A DNA stretch of 64,000 nt from Edaphovirga cremea (GTDB lineage Bacteria > Pseudomonadota > Gammaproteobacteria > Enterobacterales > Enterobacteriaceae). This document shows, piece by piece, positions 62,685 to 64,000 of this stretch (within the stretch, counting starts at the first letter, position 1; each line of letters starts with the position of its first letter). The position numbers and the translations under genes were made by a program. The stretch spans positions 1-64,000 of the forward strand of contig NZ_QOVA01000014.1 of the NCBI RefSeq assembly GCF_003332275.1, written 5' to 3'. The notes under the pieces are model-generated. The model saw nothing but the letters and a program-made list of their open reading frames with translations, was not told the origin of the DNA and searched no databases.

Positions 62685-64000
62685 AACCGACCACCCCGCT
62701 TTTCAGTCGCGATGACGCCGCAGGCGTATTCACCCTGCGTCGGTTGCAACTGCCCGACGATGCCATTTTTCTGCATCAATGGATGACACAATCCTACGCA
62801 CGCTTTTGGGGAATGCTCGATAGCTCGCGTGAGGAAGTCGAAAGTACCTATCGCAAATTACTTGCTGACGATCCGCTCGCCGCGTTAATCGGCGAGTGCA
62901 ACGGCAGCCCGGCGTTTCTGATGGAGTTCTACCACGCGCAACACGATGCCATTGGTGAATATTATCAGGCGTTACCCGGCGACTACGGAATGCATCTGCT
63001 GATCGCTCCCGCCACCGTGCCCGTCGCAGGTTTTAGCTGGCAGGTGTTCACCACAGTTATGGATTACATGTTCAGCCTGCCGCAGGTGACCCGCGTCGTC
63101 GTTGAACCGGATGTCCGCAACGAAAAAATTCATCGGCTAAATAAAAGAGCCGGATTTATCTATCAGCACACCGTCGATTTACCTCATAAAACCGCCTGGC
63201 TGGCCTTCTGCCAGCGTGAGGACTATCAAAGAGAACGCCCACTTTCCCTGGAGAATGCCCCCATGCGATCAGTTATCGAAATAAAACCCGTTAACGAACT
63301 AAAATCAAACATTGGAATAAAACCAAACAATGAAATGCAAACCGGCCACCATCTGCAATCCGAATTGTGGAGCAAAGCGAATGCGCTACTACTGCGAAAA
63401 GCGCTGGCCGAATTCGCTCACGAAAGACTGATAGATCCCATTGCTGAATATTCCTCGCAGAACTGGACCCATTACCGTTTGCCTGTACCAGAAAGTGAGG
63501 TGGAATACCGCTTCCGGGCGCAAAATCTGCCGTTGAATGATTGGCTGATCGACCTGTCCTCACTGTGCAAACTGAATAACGGCCATCACGAACCTTTGGA
63601 TGCATTGCAATTCATTATCGAATTTACCCAGCAAGTGGGTATTCCTGCCCACCTGCTACCGACGTACATGGAGGAAATTACCAGTACGCTGTATGGCAGC
63701 GCGTTCAAATTGGCCAAGAACGCCCCCAACGCACAGCAACTCACCGAGGCTGACTTTCAGACCGTTGAAACGACCATGAGCGAAGGACATCCCTGCTTCG
63801 TCGCCAACAATGGTCGCATCGGTTTTGATGCTGCGGACTATCAGCGCTATGCGCCAGAAGCCGCGTCGCCGGTGAAATTGGTTTGGGTTGCGGTGCATGA
63901 TTCCAAAGCGACCTTTGCCAGTATTGCAGGTCTTGGTTATCAGCAACTGATGCGCGAAGAGATCGGTCAGACGCAAATCGACCATTTCACCCAGAAATTG
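62681..64000 (+). CDS. dfoC: Desferrioxamine synthetase DfoC, acyltransferase-synthetase fusion (partial)
   Basis: The frame is open from ATG 62681 to the window edge (440 codons). Residues 1-195 form a GNAT/IucB-type acyltransferase domain (FTLRRLQLPDDAIFLHQWM, GDYGMHLLIAP, NEKIHRLNKRAGF). A short linker follows, and from about 235 an IucA/IucC NIS-synthetase domain begins (HHLQSELWSKANALLLRKAL), with the ATP-site block EGHPCFVANNGRIGF at 368-382. Streptomyces uses two separate proteins (DesC and DesD); the fused form is as in Erwinia amylovora DfoC. It acylates hydroxycadaverine and joins the units into desferrioxamine. The C-terminus lies beyond the window. Confidence 0.9.
   Translation, partial: MKPTTPLFSRDDAAGVFTLRRLQLPDDAIFLHQWMTQSYARFWGMLDSSREEVESTYRKLLADDPLAALIGECNGSPAFLMEFYHAQHDAIGEYYQALPGDYGMHLLIAPATVPVAGFSWQVFTTVMDYMFSLPQVTRVVVEPDVRNEKIHRLNKRAGFIYQHTVDLPHKTAWLAFCQREDYQRERPLSLENAPMRSVIEIKPVNELKSNIGIKPNNEMQTGHHLQSELWSKANALLLRKALAEFAHERLIDPIAEYSSQNWTHYRLPVPESEVEYRFRAQNLPLNDWLIDLSSLCKLNNGHHEPLDALQFIIEFTQQVGIPAHLLPTYMEEITSTLYGSAFKLAKNAPNAQQLTEADFQTVETTMSEGHPCFVANNGRIGFDAADYQRYAPEAASPVKLVWVAVHDSKATFASIAGLGYQQLMREEIGQTQIDHFTQKL

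Overview
The window looks like chromosome from a plant-associated enterobacterium, most probably of the Pectobacteriaceae (Dickeya/Pectobacterium/Brenneria/Lonsdalea type). The housekeeping genes are close in sequence and order to Escherichia coli (yeaC-msrB-gapA-yeaD-yeaE, fadR/dsbB, ycgNML-minCDE, rnd-fadD-yeaY-tsaB-yoaA/yoaB, zwf/hexR-pykA). Pectinolytic features are added: a TogT-like oligogalacturonide transporter behind a 17/18-match KdgR box, and a KDPG aldolase kept without its dehydratase gene. The genus cannot be fixed from sequence reading alone.

Layout. 1-0.65 kb: tail of an IS110-type transposase, then a tandem pair of an unnamed repeat. 0.65-2.2 kb: TogT-like transporter. 2.3-7.6 kb: two divergent ABC importers, one MetNIQ-like and one polar amino-acid system with a binding protein and two permeases but no ATPase. 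7.85-8.9 kb: an unrecognised protein of three Ig-like-looking repeats. 9-22 kb: the divergent cellulose locus bcsRQABC / bcsEFG, complete except for the cellulase gene bcsZ. 22-27.8 kb: a sugar-acid or amino-sugar type module of a frameshifted AbiEi-like/winged-helix/ROK fusion regulator diverging from SIS, BadF-type kinase and YfcC transporter genes. 27.8-28.7 kb: gene-free, holding an inverted pair of about 210-bp repeats and another copy of the repeat seen at the left edge.

28.7-59.2 kb is the conserved core. It covers Met-sulfoxide repair, glycolysis, an FdhF/YdeP oxidoreductase, RNase II, FadR, DsbB, cell-division site selection (MinCDE), RNase D, FadD, TsaB, YoaA, the MdtJI polyamine exporter, KDPG aldolase, 6-phosphogluconolactonase, glucose-6-phosphate dehydrogenase, HexR and pyruvate kinase II. 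HexR-like palindromes lie before zwf (good match) and in a shorter form before gapA and pykA. A FadR-like operator precedes fadD. Genes usually found nearby in relatives (edd, nhaB, lpxM after pykA) are absent from their expected places.

59.2-64 kb: right after pykA, a desferrioxamine-type siderophore operon dfoJ-dfoA-dfoC begins behind a strong sigma70 promoter whose spacer is a near-consensus Fur box. dfoC is an acyltransferase-synthetase fusion cut by the right window edge.

The non-coding DNA is rich in repeats: two dispersed families, a 150-bp palindromic element, and three short tandem arrays (15, 16 and 17-bp units). The least explained items are the Ig-repeat protein, the AbiEi-ROK module, the repeat families and a candidate 44-residue protein at 53.0-53.1 kb.
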